Assembly: GCF_001584185.1 (NCBI RefSeq)
Contig: NZ_CP013234.1
Span: 2,294,001 to 2,358,000 of the forward strand
Direction: 5' to 3'
DNA: 64,000 nucleotides
DNA from: Collimonas pratensis
GTDB taxonomy: Bacteria > Pseudomonadota > Gammaproteobacteria > Burkholderiales > Burkholderiaceae_D
Under the pieces are notes generated by a model, which saw nothing but the letters and a program-made list of their open reading frames with translations, was not told the DNA's origin and did no database searches. Of the stretch, positions 28,374 to 39,323 are shown piece after piece; position 1 is the stretch's first letter, and each line of letters starts with the position of its first letter. The position numbers and the translations under genes are program-made.

Positions 28374-28982
28374 ATGATGGAGACGAGTGAGGCCCATGCC
28401 AATTGGCTGAGTCTATTGCCAATTATATTATTGCTAGGCGTGCTTGCATTGCTTGTATGGATCGTCAGTATCGCCAGGTCGACAAAAAGGCAGGAGTCGG
28501 ATAATTCAAAGCCCGGCCCACGTGTGTGGATCTGGATATTGCTTGGAATCGGGTTATCGTTGCTGGCGAGTATCGCCGTGGTGGTGCTCACCATCCTATT
28601 TGGCCGTTCTGCGAATTCGGCGGCGATTGCGCCATTCGTCCCATCGTTGTTTGCCTTGTCGTTCATCGGGTGGCGCCGCATGACAAGGATGGCGCCTGAG
28701 AGCGCGGACCCGGCTGTTTCGGCGTCTCGCCCGAATATATTGATCTGGTTGCTGATAATAGTTGGCCTAAGCCTGTTTCTATGGCTGGCGTCGATGAGTT
28801 TCCTCTATGTCTTTTATCTCATTCCGCCTGCGCTGATACTCCTGGCATGGTATTGCGCCAAGCGGCAGTGGCGGGAGGATGCTTACCTGGCGGTGGGCAG
28901 CGTCATTGCTTTTCCGGCAGTCGGCATCTTCCTCATGATGGCGATGAACGTGCTGAGCATGTATTCCGGTTCGTACAGATGA
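28374..28982 (+). CDS. Multi-pass membrane protein, unknown; possible second immunity protein
   Basis: The 202-residue product has about six hydrophobic segments (residues about 11-33, 49-72, 80-100, 118-140, 142-160 and 170-192) joined by short basic loops. I do not recognise a family. Two ATG codons in tandem could start it, and the ribosome site is weak. It sits 50 bases after the beta-helix lipoprotein and before the PAAR gene. T6SS immunity proteins are often inner-membrane proteins, but it could also be a passenger. Confidence 0.6.
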   Translation: MMETSEAHANWLSLLPIILLLGVLALLVWIVSIARSTKRQESDNSKPGPRVWIWILLGIGLSLLASIAVVVLTILFGRSANSAAIAPFVPSLFALSFIGWRRMTRMAPESADPAVSASRPNILIWLLIIVGLSLFLWLASMSFLYVFYLIPPALILLAWYCAKRQWREDAYLAVGSVIAFPAVGIFLMMAMNVLSMYSGSYR

Positions 28983-29062
28983 GCTCTGCCTTGCAAGCAA
29001 AAGAAAATGTCGTCGGCGTTTGTTTGCAATTGTTTGAATGAATTATTTTTTCAGGACTGATC

Positions 29063-29341
29063 ATGGCTTTAAAAATCATTGTCGTGGGCGATACAACCAG
29101 TCACGGAGGACATGTGATCAGCGGTTCTCCCAATCATAACGTGCTGGATAAGCCGATTGCGCGCTTGGGGGACCTGGTGGATTGCCCACTGTCTTATCCG
29201 GGCGGCAAGCCGCACGGCGTCAACAAGATTATCGAGGGGCATTCCACGTTCATTCTTGATGGGATTCCTGTGGCGCTGGAAGGCCACAAAACCGAATGTG
29301 GCTGCAGCCTCATCGGAAGCATAGGCGCCACCGTAGGATAG
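29063..29341 (+). CDS. PAAR-domain T6SS spike tip protein
   Basis: The 92-residue protein consists of a single PAAR domain: repeated glycine-rich turns (VVGDTTSHGGHVISGSPNHN, VDCPLSYPGG, IIEGHSTFILDGIPVALEGH, then TECGCSLIGSIGATVG). The His and Cys residues near the end typically bind a zinc ion at the tip. PAAR proteins cap the VgrG trimer and sharpen the spike. An AGGA site precedes the ATG. It closes the vgrG island, so spike, tip, adaptor and cargo are all encoded together. Confidence 0.9.
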   Translation: MALKIIVVGDTTSHGGHVISGSPNHNVLDKPIARLGDLVDCPLSYPGGKPHGVNKIIEGHSTFILDGIPVALEGHKTECGCSLIGSIGATVG

Positions 29342-29453
29342 CAATAGCTACCTGCATGATCGCGGATCGAGAGGTGGCGACGGTGGATCAAATACGCCAT
29401 TTATCTGCCGCACCGCATGGATATTTCGGCTCAGGCACAAACTAAACGAACAT

Positions 29454-29500
29454 AAAAAAACAGCACTGCATATTAAACAATGTTTAATATGCAGTGCTGT
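29454..29500 (-). terminator. Strong intrinsic terminator for the tRNA-Pro gene
   Basis: A perfect 19-base stem with a three-base loop (AAT, 29479-29481) is followed on the minus strand by seven T residues. It lies about 40 bases past the tRNA 3' end and may also stop readthrough from the PAAR side. Confidence 0.85.
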
Positions 29501-29538
29501 TCGTTTGTACAGCTTGCGCTGTAAGTCTTTGATTCAAT

Positions 29539-29615
<77 letters not shown>

Positions 29616-29783
29616 ACAAGCCTGTTATTATATCAGGCCTAGTTGCTTTGTTCCCAACGGAATGCAAAGAATCTAAAAAATTTTCCCACCGATTATCCGG
29701 CTTGCGTTGCCGCCGATCTTTGCGTCGCGATTCCATGCGATCGGCCGCCACATTTTGCCGGTGATCTTCATCCAGATAATCTT

Positions 29784-30905
29784 ATGCCAATAAAAATTAG
29801 CCAGCAGTTTGACGCCGCCGCGATTGAAGTCGTGCGCGCGGATAGTCCTCAGCAAATCGAATTGAAAATCCGCAGCGATTCGCATGCCGATTTCACGCAG
29901 TGGTTTTATTTCCGCCTGCAGGGCGCGCGTGACGAGGATTGCACTATCCGCTTCCTGAACGCTGGCGCCACCACCTATCCCAAGGGCTGGGAAAATTACC
30001 AGGCAGTGGCCAGCTACGACCGGGAAAACTGGTTCCGCGTACCGACCAGCTTCGACGGCCAGGTCATGACCATCAGCCATACGCCGGACTACGACAGCGT
30101 CTACTACGCTTACTTCGAGCCGTATTCCTGGGAGCGTCACCTGGCGTTGCTGGGGCAGGCGGAGCAATCGCCGCTGGCGCGTGTGCTGGATATCGGCAGC
30201 ACGGTCGACGGACGCGACATGAATGTGCTGGTGATCGGCAATCCTGAGGCGGCCAAGAAGGTCTGGGTCATCGCCCGTCAGCATCCGGGCGAAACCATGG
30301 CGGAGTGGTTCGTCGAGGGCATGGTCGATGCCTTGCTGGACAGCGCCAATCCGCTCGCCACCAAGGTGTTGCAGCATGCGGTGTTCTACATCGTGCCCAA
30401 CATGAATCCTGACGGTTCGGTGCGTGGCAACCTGCGCACCAATGCGGCCGGCGCCAACCTGAACCGCGAGTGGATGACGCCGTCGCTGGAGCGCAGCCCG
30501 GAAGTGTTCGCGGTGAAAAACAAGATCCATGAAATCGGCTGTGACCTGTTCCTCGATGTGCATGGCGATGAAGCCTTGCCCTACATTTTCGTGGCGGGCT
30601 CGGAAATGCTGGAAGACTTCAGCCCGCAACAGGCCAAGGAACAGCAGCAGTTCATCGACGATTTCCTGCGCGCCAGCCCGGATTTCCAGACCGAATTCGG
30701 CTATGCGGCGAGCAAGTACAGCAGCGATGTGCTGACCTTGGCGTCTAAGTATATCGGCCATACCTTCAAGTGTGTTTCGCTGACGCTGGAGTTGCCGTTC
30801 AAGGACAACGCCAACCTGCCGGATGCGCAGGTGGGCTGGGACGGCGCCCGCAGTGCGCGTCTGGGCGAGGTGGTGCTGCAGCCGATCTTGCGGGCCTTTG
30901 AATAA
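29784..30905 (+). CDS. M14-family (cytosolic carboxypeptidase-type) metallopeptidase
   Basis: The ATG at 29784 gives 373 residues; an upstream in-frame start at 29643 is too close to the tRNA. An amino-terminal beta domain typical of the cytosolic carboxypeptidase branch (about 1-125) precedes the peptidase domain. The zinc ligands are His167 and Glu170 (QHPGE) and His260 (VHGDE), and the catalytic Glu is Glu336 (LTLELPF). NPDGSVRGNLRTNAAGANLN is the substrate-binding stretch. No signal peptide is seen, so it acts in the cytoplasm. Eukaryotic relatives trim polyglutamate from tubulin; the bacterial substrate is unknown. A clear terminator follows. Confidence 0.9.
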   Translation: MPIKISQQFDAAAIEVVRADSPQQIELKIRSDSHADFTQWFYFRLQGARDEDCTIRFLNAGATTYPKGWENYQAVASYDRENWFRVPTSFDGQVMTISHTPDYDSVYYAYFEPYSWERHLALLGQAEQSPLARVLDIGSTVDGRDMNVLVIGNPEAAKKVWVIARQHPGETMAEWFVEGMVDALLDSANPLATKVLQHAVFYIVPNMNPDGSVRGNLRTNAAGANLNREWMTPSLERSPEVFAVKNKIHEIGCDLFLDVHGDEALPYIFVAGSEMLEDFSPQQAKEQQQFIDDFLRASPDFQTEFGYAASKYSSDVLTLASKYIGHTFKCVSLTLELPFKDNANLPDAQVGWDGARSARLGEVVLQPILRAFE

Positions 30906-30918
30906 GCATGCGGTAATC

Positions 30919-30943
30919 AACGGCAGCCTAGGCTGCCGTTTTT
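30919..30943 (+). terminator. Intrinsic terminator of the M14 peptidase gene
   Basis: The ten-base arms AACGGCAGCC and GGCTGCCGTT enclose the loop TA and run into five T residues. Confidence 0.85.
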
Positions 30944-30986
30944 ACGATGTAGCTGTAATACGTTTCAAGAAGGAATGGTTTTATCG

Positions 30987-31715
30987 ATGACGCAAAATAT
31001 CTATGACGATCCGGCCTTCTTTGAAGGCTACAGCCAGCTCGGACGTTCGGTGCAAGGAATGGCGGGCGCGGCGGAATGGCCGGCGCTGCAAGCCATGTTG
31101 CCGCCGCTGCGCGGCAAGAGGGTAGTCGATCTGGGTTGCGGCTACGGCTGGTTTTGCCGCTGGGCGGCCGAGCAGGGCGCCGCGCAGGTGATCGGCCTCG
31201 ACGTTTCTGAAAAAATGCTGGAACGTGCCGTCGCCACTACGGCGAACACCGCGGTCAGTTATGCGCGCGCCGACCTGGAGCAGTTGGTGCTGGTGGAAGG
31301 TGGTTTCGACCTGGTCTACAGTTCGCTCACGCTGCATTACATCGTCAACCTGGCAGGCTTGTTCACTGCAGCCTATCGCGCGCTGGCGCCAGGCGGCAAA
31401 CTGGTGTTCTCCATTGAGCATCCGATCTACATGGCGCCTACGCATCCGGGTTGGGTGTTCGATGCCCAGGGGCGCAGGACCTGGCCTATCGACAGCTATC
31501 AGATCGAAGGACCACGCAGCACCAACTGGCTGGCCGAAGGCGTGATCAAGCAGCATCGGACCATTGGTACTTTGTTGAATCTGCTGATTGCTGCTGGTTT
31601 TGGCATCAGGCATGTCGAGGAGTGGGGGCCAAGCGCGGAACAGCTCGTGGCGCGGCCCGAGCTGGCGGAAGAGCGTGATCGTCCGATGATGTTGCTGGTG
31701 GCGGCGCAGCGCTGA
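30987..31715 (+). CDS. SAM-dependent class I methyltransferase
   Basis: The likely start is the ATG at 30987 (MTQNIYDDPAFFEGYSQLGR, 242 residues); an ATG four codons earlier is also possible. Motif I (VVDLGCGYGWFCRWAAEQGA) lies near residues 48-67, and a motif II/post-motif region (FDLVYSSLTLHYIVNLAGLF) near 110-130. The family transfers a methyl group from S-adenosylmethionine to a small molecule. The domain resembles the UbiE/Methyltransf_11 group, but the substrate cannot be inferred and there is no pathway context. Confidence 0.85.
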   Translation: MTQNIYDDPAFFEGYSQLGRSVQGMAGAAEWPALQAMLPPLRGKRVVDLGCGYGWFCRWAAEQGAAQVIGLDVSEKMLERAVATTANTAVSYARADLEQLVLVEGGFDLVYSSLTLHYIVNLAGLFTAAYRALAPGGKLVFSIEHPIYMAPTHPGWVFDAQGRRTWPIDSYQIEGPRSTNWLAEGVIKQHRTIGTLLNLLIAAGFGIRHVEEWGPSAEQLVARPELAEERDRPMMLLVAAQR

Positions 31716-31751
31716 ATTTACGCCATTTTCTTGGTATGTACTCGGTGGCCC

Positions 31752-31818
31752 GCTAAGTGGGGTCAGAGTGAAGTTTCTGCAAAAAGCGCGCAGAAAGTTC
31801 ACTCTGACCCCACTTAGC
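31752..31818. repeat. REP-like 67-base hairpin
   Basis: Perfect 21-base arms (beginning GCTAAGTGGGGTCAGAGTG) at 31752-31772 and 31798-31818 surround an inner seven-base stem, TTTCTGC / GCAGAAA, and a nine-base loop. The GGGGTCAGAGT core resembles palindromes spread by REP-associated transposases in proteobacteria (from memory). It lies between the methyltransferase and the convergent DUF2863 gene and may act as a two-way terminator. Confidence 0.75.
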
Positions 31819-31885
31819 TACATGTGTAAAACACGACAAAAACCGGGTTGGGTTTCGCCACGGTTTATGAAGTTTTAAATAATGC

Positions 31886-33139
31886 TTAGTGAAAATGTGC
31901 CGACCCGCTTGGCGTGTCTTCCGGCGTTTCCGGGTGCACCAGTTCGCCTTCGCGGTCCGGATAGAAGGGTGTGCCGCAGTCGTCGCAGAATTCCATGGCA
32001 AACAGATCGGTATGGCGCTGGATGTCGTCGATGCCGCATTCGCGCAGCAGGCTGAGGATCTGTTCCAGCGGGGTTTCCGGCTCTGCCGCCGCTTCTTCGC
32101 TGTCGCTTGAGCGGGTGATGATTTCTTCGTTGGCTTCTTCCGGGCCGTACAGCGGCCACACTACGCCATAGATGATTTCGTTGGTCTGGCCGAGCGAAAA
32201 GCCGATGCGGTATTCATCCACGCGGCCGCTCTCCGGCTGTTCGCTGAAACGGCCGATGCTGGCGTGCAGATCCTTGGAGGCGATGTCCAGCGTGTGCGAC
32301 AAATAGTAGCTGGCAGCGCGCAGCGAAGCGGGGCGGATCTGCAGGTCGGCTTCGCGGCAGGCGGCGTAGTAAGCCTCGGGCAGCAACAGCTGGACGCCGC
32401 AGCCTGGCAGCAGGCGCGTCACATTCGGCGTCACCTGCTTGCGCCATTGTTCCAGCGCCAGTTCCTTGTCGGTGGCGATATGGCCGGCTTGGCCGCGCGC
32501 CAGTTGCCAGCGGAACAGCGGCATGCCGCTCGGCACCACCAGCGCGGCCAGCAAATAGCGGGTATCGGCCAGGTAGGGCGCGGTCTGCGGCGGGTTGGCC
32601 GGGCTGCGCACCGGGGTGGCGCTGAGCGCAGCGTGCGACAGTTGTTGCAGCAGGACGTAGGTATCGACGTGGCTGCGCGGCAGCTGGTCGATGGCGTACA
32701 GCGAAGGCACGATGCCGGTCAGCACTTCCGGCGCCAGGACATGGGCGTGCAGGTGGGCGCTGATGGCCATCATGGTGTCGGCTGGCACCGGTCCGGAAGC
32801 GATCGAAAAGCGAGTCCAGGCCAGCAGCGGCACGCCGAGCAGCAGGCAGTCGTACTGCTTGCCCTGGTATTCGATGCTGCAGGATTCGCTGCAGGCTTCG
32901 ACCACATCCATCAGGGCATCGTAGGCATCGGGCTGGGTCGGGAACAGCTGCTCCAGGGCGCTGTCGATCGGCTCCTGGTGCTGGGCCTTGAAATGCTTGC
33001 CGAGCAAGGTTTCAATCTCGCGTTCCCATGCGCGCTCCTCAAGACGGCTGGAGGCTTGAATCAATGCTTGCGCCAGCTCGGCCAGGCGATGGCTGTCGGC
33101 GGAAAATTTACGGGAAGGTTTTTTTGACGGGCGGCGCAT
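31886..33139 (-). CDS. DUF2863-like protein
   Basis: The preferred start at 33139 (MRRPSKKPSRKFSADSHRLA) gives 417 residues; an ATG nine codons upstream is possible. There is no signal peptide or membrane helix. The protein is largely helical at the start. The acidic carboxy-terminal end carries FCDDCGTPFYPDREGELVHP, whose CxxC and nearby acidic and His residues could bind a metal. I recall this as a family of unknown function typical of Burkholderiales; no activity can be assigned. Confidence 0.6.
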   Translation of the reverse strand: MRRPSKKPSRKFSADSHRLAELAQALIQASSRLEERAWEREIETLLGKHFKAQHQEPIDSALEQLFPTQPDAYDALMDVVEACSESCSIEYQGKQYDCLLLGVPLLAWTRFSIASGPVPADTMMAISAHLHAHVLAPEVLTGIVPSLYAIDQLPRSHVDTYVLLQQLSHAALSATPVRSPANPPQTAPYLADTRYLLAALVVPSGMPLFRWQLARGQAGHIATDKELALEQWRKQVTPNVTRLLPGCGVQLLLPEAYYAACREADLQIRPASLRAASYYLSHTLDIASKDLHASIGRFSEQPESGRVDEYRIGFSLGQTNEIIYGVVWPLYGPEEANEEIITRSSDSEEAAAEPETPLEQILSLLRECGIDDIQRHTDLFAMEFCDDCGTPFYPDREGELVHPETPEDTPSGSAHFH

Positions 33140-33521
33140 AGTGATTAAAGTAAGGGCTGACAACATAGGGTCAATGTCTTACTGCGCGACCGTAGCGGAT
33201 GCTTGCATCCAATGCTCCAATGCCCGGCAACCGAGATGCTCACATATCCTTGCCGGACATGCTCCGCTGTTCTGCGCTGCCTTCTGGCCTACGACCGCTT
33301 GCTGTGAGTTTTTATGGGACTCAGAGGCAGGAAGACTGCAAGATCCTATTGTAGTGGATTTAACGGTACATGGAATAAAACTGTTTCAAGGCCATCAAGC
33401 CAACGACATTGGTTGTAGAAACGACAAACGCCGGCATTGCCGGCGTTTGTCGTTCAAGCAAATCAAGCAAATGATTGCTTGCTACTGTTGCTTGCTATTG
33501 CTTCTTACGGCTGTCTGCCGC
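33140..33521. other. 382-base gap without a gene
   Basis: It contains the acnA-side hairpin at 33420-33454 and a run of TTGCTTGC-like direct repeats (33475-33510) next to the acnA stop. No open frame with a ribosome site is supported. Confidence 0.55.
33420..33454 (-). terminator. Hairpin downstream of acnA
   Basis: A 17-base perfect stem (arm AACGACAAACGCCGGCA) has almost no loop. It lies 68 bases past the acnA stop. No T tract follows on the minus strand, so termination strength is uncertain. Confidence 0.6.
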
Positions 33522-36245
<2,724 letters not shown>

Positions 36246-36270
36246 GATATCTCCTGAAGTTACTACTAGA

Positions 36271-36768
36271 TTACAAACTATTAGCCGGATCAGCTGCTAC
36301 TGGAGCCGGCATCTCTTCCTGTGCCGGCGACTTGCATTCGTTCGCCAGCTGATGTCCTGATTTCGAATCGAGCAAGATGCCCTTGGCCGGGATGCCGATC
36401 CAGAGCAGGCCGTATTTACGGTTTTCAAAGCGGTTGGCGCCGGTGGTGGTCGGCACGCGGCTCAGGCGGTGCAGGGTCTTGCCCCAGCGCAGTGCGATGT
36501 GCTTTTCGTCTTCGGCGTTGGTGTAGATCGTCAGGCTGTTGCCCAGTTCGCATTTGTAGTCGACGGAAACAGCAGTCTTGACGTCTGGCGTGCCTTCGTC
36601 TTCACCATCGTCCACTTCGGCCGGCGCGGCTTTTGCCGCGGATTTCTTGGCCGCTTTCTTGGTGGATTTCTTGGTAGTGGTTTGTGCTTGCGCTTGCGGT
36701 GCTGCTACTGCCAGGCCGGCGCACAGCAAGACCAGGGTTGACAAACTCGTTGACAGAATCTTTCTCAT
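36271..36768 (-). CDS. Exported MliC-like small protein
   Basis: The 165-residue product has a signal peptide (about 1-28, cleavage near AQA-QT), a Lys/Ala-rich linker ([14 protein letters not shown]), and a carboxy-terminal domain of about 80 residues with [30 protein letters not shown] and [15 protein letters not shown]. This layout resembles the MliC fold of C-type lysozyme inhibitors. The key Ser and Lys of true inhibitors appear replaced (TTTGA and WIGIP), so inhibition is doubtful. The first Cys and a Cys near the end could form a disulfide. The call is tentative. The gene lies 25 bases upstream of acnA and may be co-transcribed with it. Confidence 0.55.
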   Translation of the reverse strand: MRKILSTSLSTLVLLCAGLAVAAPQAQAQTTTKKSTKKAAKKSAAKAAPAEVDDGEDEGTPDVKTAVSVDYKCELGNSLTIYTNAEDEKHIALRWGKTLHRLSRVPTTTGANRFENRKYGLLWIGIPAKGILLDSKSGHQLANECKSPAQEEMPAPVAADPANSL

Positions 36769-36824
36769 TTCAATTGCTCCATAGTGCGTCCCGCTACCGT
36801 TCTTGAATCGGCGGCAGGCTGCGG

Positions 36825-37802
36825 TTATAACAAGGTGCTGGTGTTTTCAGGTAATGCGGCGCCGCTATTTTTTGCCCGCTGCAGGACGCTCCAGTAATAA
36901 CGGTAACTGGCGCGGTCATGCAGCGTGCCCTCGTGTTGTATCGGTCCCCATTCTGCCTGCTGGGCTGCAAGCAGAATCTGTGCCGCGGTCGCTATCTCGG
37001 ACTGCGGCGGGGTAAAAGCGTTCAGGATCGGCTGGATCTGCTGCGGATGGATGCTCCACATCCGGGTATAGCCGAATTCCGCCCTGGCGCGGCCGGCATC
37101 GGCAGCAACGCTGGCGCTATCCTTGATGTCGGTCGTGACGTTATGCGACGGCACCTTGCCGTGCGCATGGCAGGCGGCGGCGATTTCCAGCTTGGCGCGG
37201 GCCACCAGCGGATGGTTGAACTGGCCCGGCGAGCGCATCGCCGCGCTGGGAATCGCACCAAAATGGGCCGAGACGAAATCCATGATGCCGAACGATAGCG
37301 ATTGCACCTGCGGCAGGGCGGCGATGGCGAAAACGTCAGCCAGGGCGCCATGGGTTTCTATCAATATGTGCAGCGGCAAATCTTCGCGGCCGGCGCGCTG
37401 GCTATGGTGTTCGATCAGGGCGATAGCGGCGCGTACTTCCGCCAGGCTCTCGGCCTTGGGCAGCATCAGGTAAGCCAGCCGGCTGGCGGCGCCGCTGTTG
37501 CCGCAGATGAGCTTGATGTCTTGTTCGAAAAAGGCGTTGCCGCTGTCGTGGACGCGGGCGCCGATGCGCGCAAAGCGGTTGTCGTCGCCGGCGACGATGC
37601 TGGCCACCAGCTTGGCATGTGCTGCTTCGTGACCGGCGCTGGCGCCGTCTTCGCAGTCCAGAGTGATGTCGAACACCGGGCCCAGTTCCTGTTGCAGGGC
37701 GATCGACTTGCGCATGAGCTTTTCAGCGCCGGCGTAATGATCGCAGACCGGTAGCGAGACCGGTTGTTGCTTGCCTAGGAATAAGACCTGGGTAGGGTGC
37801 AT
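36825..37802 (-). CDS. HpcH/HpaI aldolase / citrate-lyase beta family (CoA ester lyase-like)
   Basis: The 325-residue protein shows the TIM-barrel signature of the CitE/malyl-CoA lyase family: FDITLDCEDGASAGHEAAHA near residue 44, an Arg in RIGARVHDSG, LMLPKAESLAEV, and IETHGALADVFAIAALPQVQ with the metal-binding Glu. The family cleaves or forms C-C bonds in malyl-CoA, citramalyl-CoA or citryl-CoA. No citrate lyase alpha or gamma subunit is nearby, so a stand-alone malyl/citramalyl-CoA lyase or thioesterase role is more likely than citrate lyase. It follows mdh by about 110 bases in the same direction, which fits metabolism of C4 acids. Confidence 0.82.
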   Translation of the reverse strand: MHPTQVLFLGKQQPVSLPVCDHYAGAEKLMRKSIALQQELGPVFDITLDCEDGASAGHEAAHAKLVASIVAGDDNRFARIGARVHDSGNAFFEQDIKLICGNSGAASRLAYLMLPKAESLAEVRAAIALIEHHSQRAGREDLPLHILIETHGALADVFAIAALPQVQSLSFGIMDFVSAHFGAIPSAAMRSPGQFNHPLVARAKLEIAAACHAHGKVPSHNVTTDIKDSASVAADAGRARAEFGYTRMWSIHPQQIQPILNAFTPPQSEIATAAQILLAAQQAEWGPIQHEGTLHDRASYRYYWSVLQRAKNSGAALPENTSTLL

Positions 37803-37864
37803 TGCGAAGTTTTTTTAAAAATTGCAGAACAAACGAAATCAGGGAAAAGCAAATCAGGTCAAGC

Positions 37865-37896
37865 GCTGCATGGCAATGGCTGTGTCGCCATGCAGC
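37865..37896 (-). terminator. Hairpin between mdh and the CoA-lyase-like gene
   Basis: The arms GCTGCATGGC and GCCATGCAGC flank a 12-base loop. There is no T tract on the minus strand, so it may be an attenuator or an RNA-stability element rather than a terminator. Confidence 0.45.
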
Positions 37897-37912
37897 TGCT
37901 TTCTGGCGGTGT

Positions 37913-38902
37913 TTAGCCTACCAGGTGTTTCACGCCGTCACGCTCTTCTTGCAGTTCTTTCAGCGTGAGGTTGATGCGTTCTTGCGAGAAGGCGTCGATT
38001 TCCAGGCCCTGGACGATTTTGTATTCGCCGTTTTCGGTAGTGACAGGGAAGCCGAACATGGTGCCTTCAGGGATGCCGTAGGAGCCATCCGATGGCACGC
38101 CCATGGTGGTCCACTTGCCGTTGGTGCCCAGTACCCAGTCGCGCACGTGGTCGATGGCGGCGTTGGCTGCCGACGCTGCCGACGACAGGCCGCGTGCTTC
38201 GATGATGGCGGCGCCGCGCTTGCCGACTGTCGGCAGGAATACATCCTTGTTCCAGACCTGGTCGTTGATCAGGTCCTTGACCGATGCGCCGTCGGCTGTC
38301 GCGTAGCGATAGTCGGCGTACATGGTTGGCGAGTGGTTGCCCCACACGCACAGTTTTTCGATGGCGGACACCGGCTTGCCGATCTTGGCCGCGACTTGCG
38401 ACAGGGCGCGGTTATGGTCCAGACGCAGCATCGCGGTGAAGTTCTTGGCTGGCAGGCTAGGCGCCGATTTCATGGCGATGTAAGCATTGGTGTTGGCAGG
38501 GTTGCCGACCACCAGTACCTTGACATTGCGCGAAGCAACGGCGTCCAGCGCCTTGCCTTGCACCGTGAAGATTTGCGCATTGGCTTCCAGCAGGTCTTTG
38601 CGTTCCATGCCTGGGCCGCGTGGGCGGGCGCCGACCAGCAGGGCGATGTCGGCATCCTTGAATGCGGTCATCGGATCGCTGTGGGCAGTAATGCCGGCCA
38701 GCAGCGGGAAGGCGCAATCGTCGACTTCCATGATCACGCCCTTCAACGCTTTTTGTGCTTTTTCGTCAGGGATTTCCAGCAATTGCAGAATGACCGGTTG
38801 GTCTTTGCCGAGCAGGTCGCCGTTGGCGATGCGGAACAACAGTGAGTAACCGATTTGACCAGCGGCGCCGGTAACGGCAACACGCAGAGGGGACTTAGCC
38901 AT
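37913..38902 (-). CDS. mdh: Malate dehydrogenase (NAD)
   Basis: The 329-residue enzyme oxidises malate to oxaloacetate. The NAD-binding motif is [20 protein letters not shown]; the substrate loop is [20 protein letters not shown] with its catalytic arginines; and the proton-relay His lies in [12 protein letters not shown]. The length and style match the cytosolic-type MDH of Burkholderiales. It is divergent from the GntR gene, and the gap between them holds a long palindromic repeat 35 bases upstream of its start and an 18-base operator-like palindrome. Confidence 0.97.
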   Translation of the reverse strand: MAKSPLRVAVTGAAGQIGYSLLFRIANGDLLGKDQPVILQLLEIPDEKAQKALKGVIMEVDDCAFPLLAGITAHSDPMTAFKDADIALLVGARPRGPGMERKDLLEANAQIFTVQGKALDAVASRNVKVLVVGNPANTNAYIAMKSAPSLPAKNFTAMLRLDHNRALSQVAAKIGKPVSAIEKLCVWGNHSPTMYADYRYATADGASVKDLINDQVWNKDVFLPTVGKRGAAIIEARGLSSAASAANAAIDHVRDWVLGTNGKWTTMGVPSDGSYGIPEGTMFGFPVTTENGEYKIVQGLEIDAFSQERINLTLKELQEERDGVKHLVG

Positions 38903-38936
38903 GTTGAATCTCCAGAGAGGTGATAAAAATATTTGC

Positions 38937-39009
38937 GGGACAGCTCCGCTCGGATACGTTCAAGGGCCTGCAGAGCATGGCGTATTGCGCTTCCGTACGG
39001 TCTTGTCCC
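38937..39009 (+). repeat. GGGACAG palindromic element, copy A
   Basis: The element starts GGGACAG, ends TTGTCCC, and is 73 bases long. It shares TTGCGGGACAG, CGGATA and a GTT-AAG-GCC core with copy B at 42905-42978. It lies in the mdh leader region, 35 bases upstream of the start codon. Confidence 0.7.
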
Positions 39010-39266
39010 ATTACAAAAGTCCCGGCTAGATAAAAAGCGGTGACTCTATATGCAACCTCTAATGATACCGGCGAAAAGCGCAGCCGTCAGTTTGTTTCGC
39101 GCCGACCCTGCGGCCGCAAATTGCAGCCTGCAAAACGGCTTGCAACTTCGGCGTGGTCCTCAGCGTGATCGGCCAGGAAAGCCGGCTTGCGTGCGACACG
39201 GATCATCAGATAGTCCTGCTGCCCGCGAGTTTAGGCTTGGCAACATGGTATGTCAATCAATATCTT

Positions 39267-39284
39267 ATGTCTTATATAAGACAT
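39267..39284. promoter_or_regulatory. 18-base perfect palindrome ATGTCTTATATAAGACAT, candidate GntR operator
   Basis: It lies 40 bases upstream of the GntR start codon, in the mdh-gntR divergent region. Its symmetry and position suit autoregulation by the GntR protein and possibly control of mdh. Confidence 0.65.
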
Positions 39285-39323
39285 ATCATTGCGCATTTTT
39301 TGCTGGACGACAATGGGGGTTTC

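Larger units (their letters stand above)
38903..39323. other. 421-base divergent control region between mdh and the GntR gene
   Basis: It contains repeat copy A (38937-39009) and the perfect palindrome at 39267-39284. An open frame through part of the region (from 39153) is a GntR extension that would swallow the palindrome, and is rejected. Confidence 0.6.

Noticed and set aside
39153..39323. Upstream extension of the GntR gene
   Set aside because: It would place the 18-base palindrome inside the coding region and adds residues unlike any GntR amino terminus; a G-rich ribosome site supports the start at 39324.
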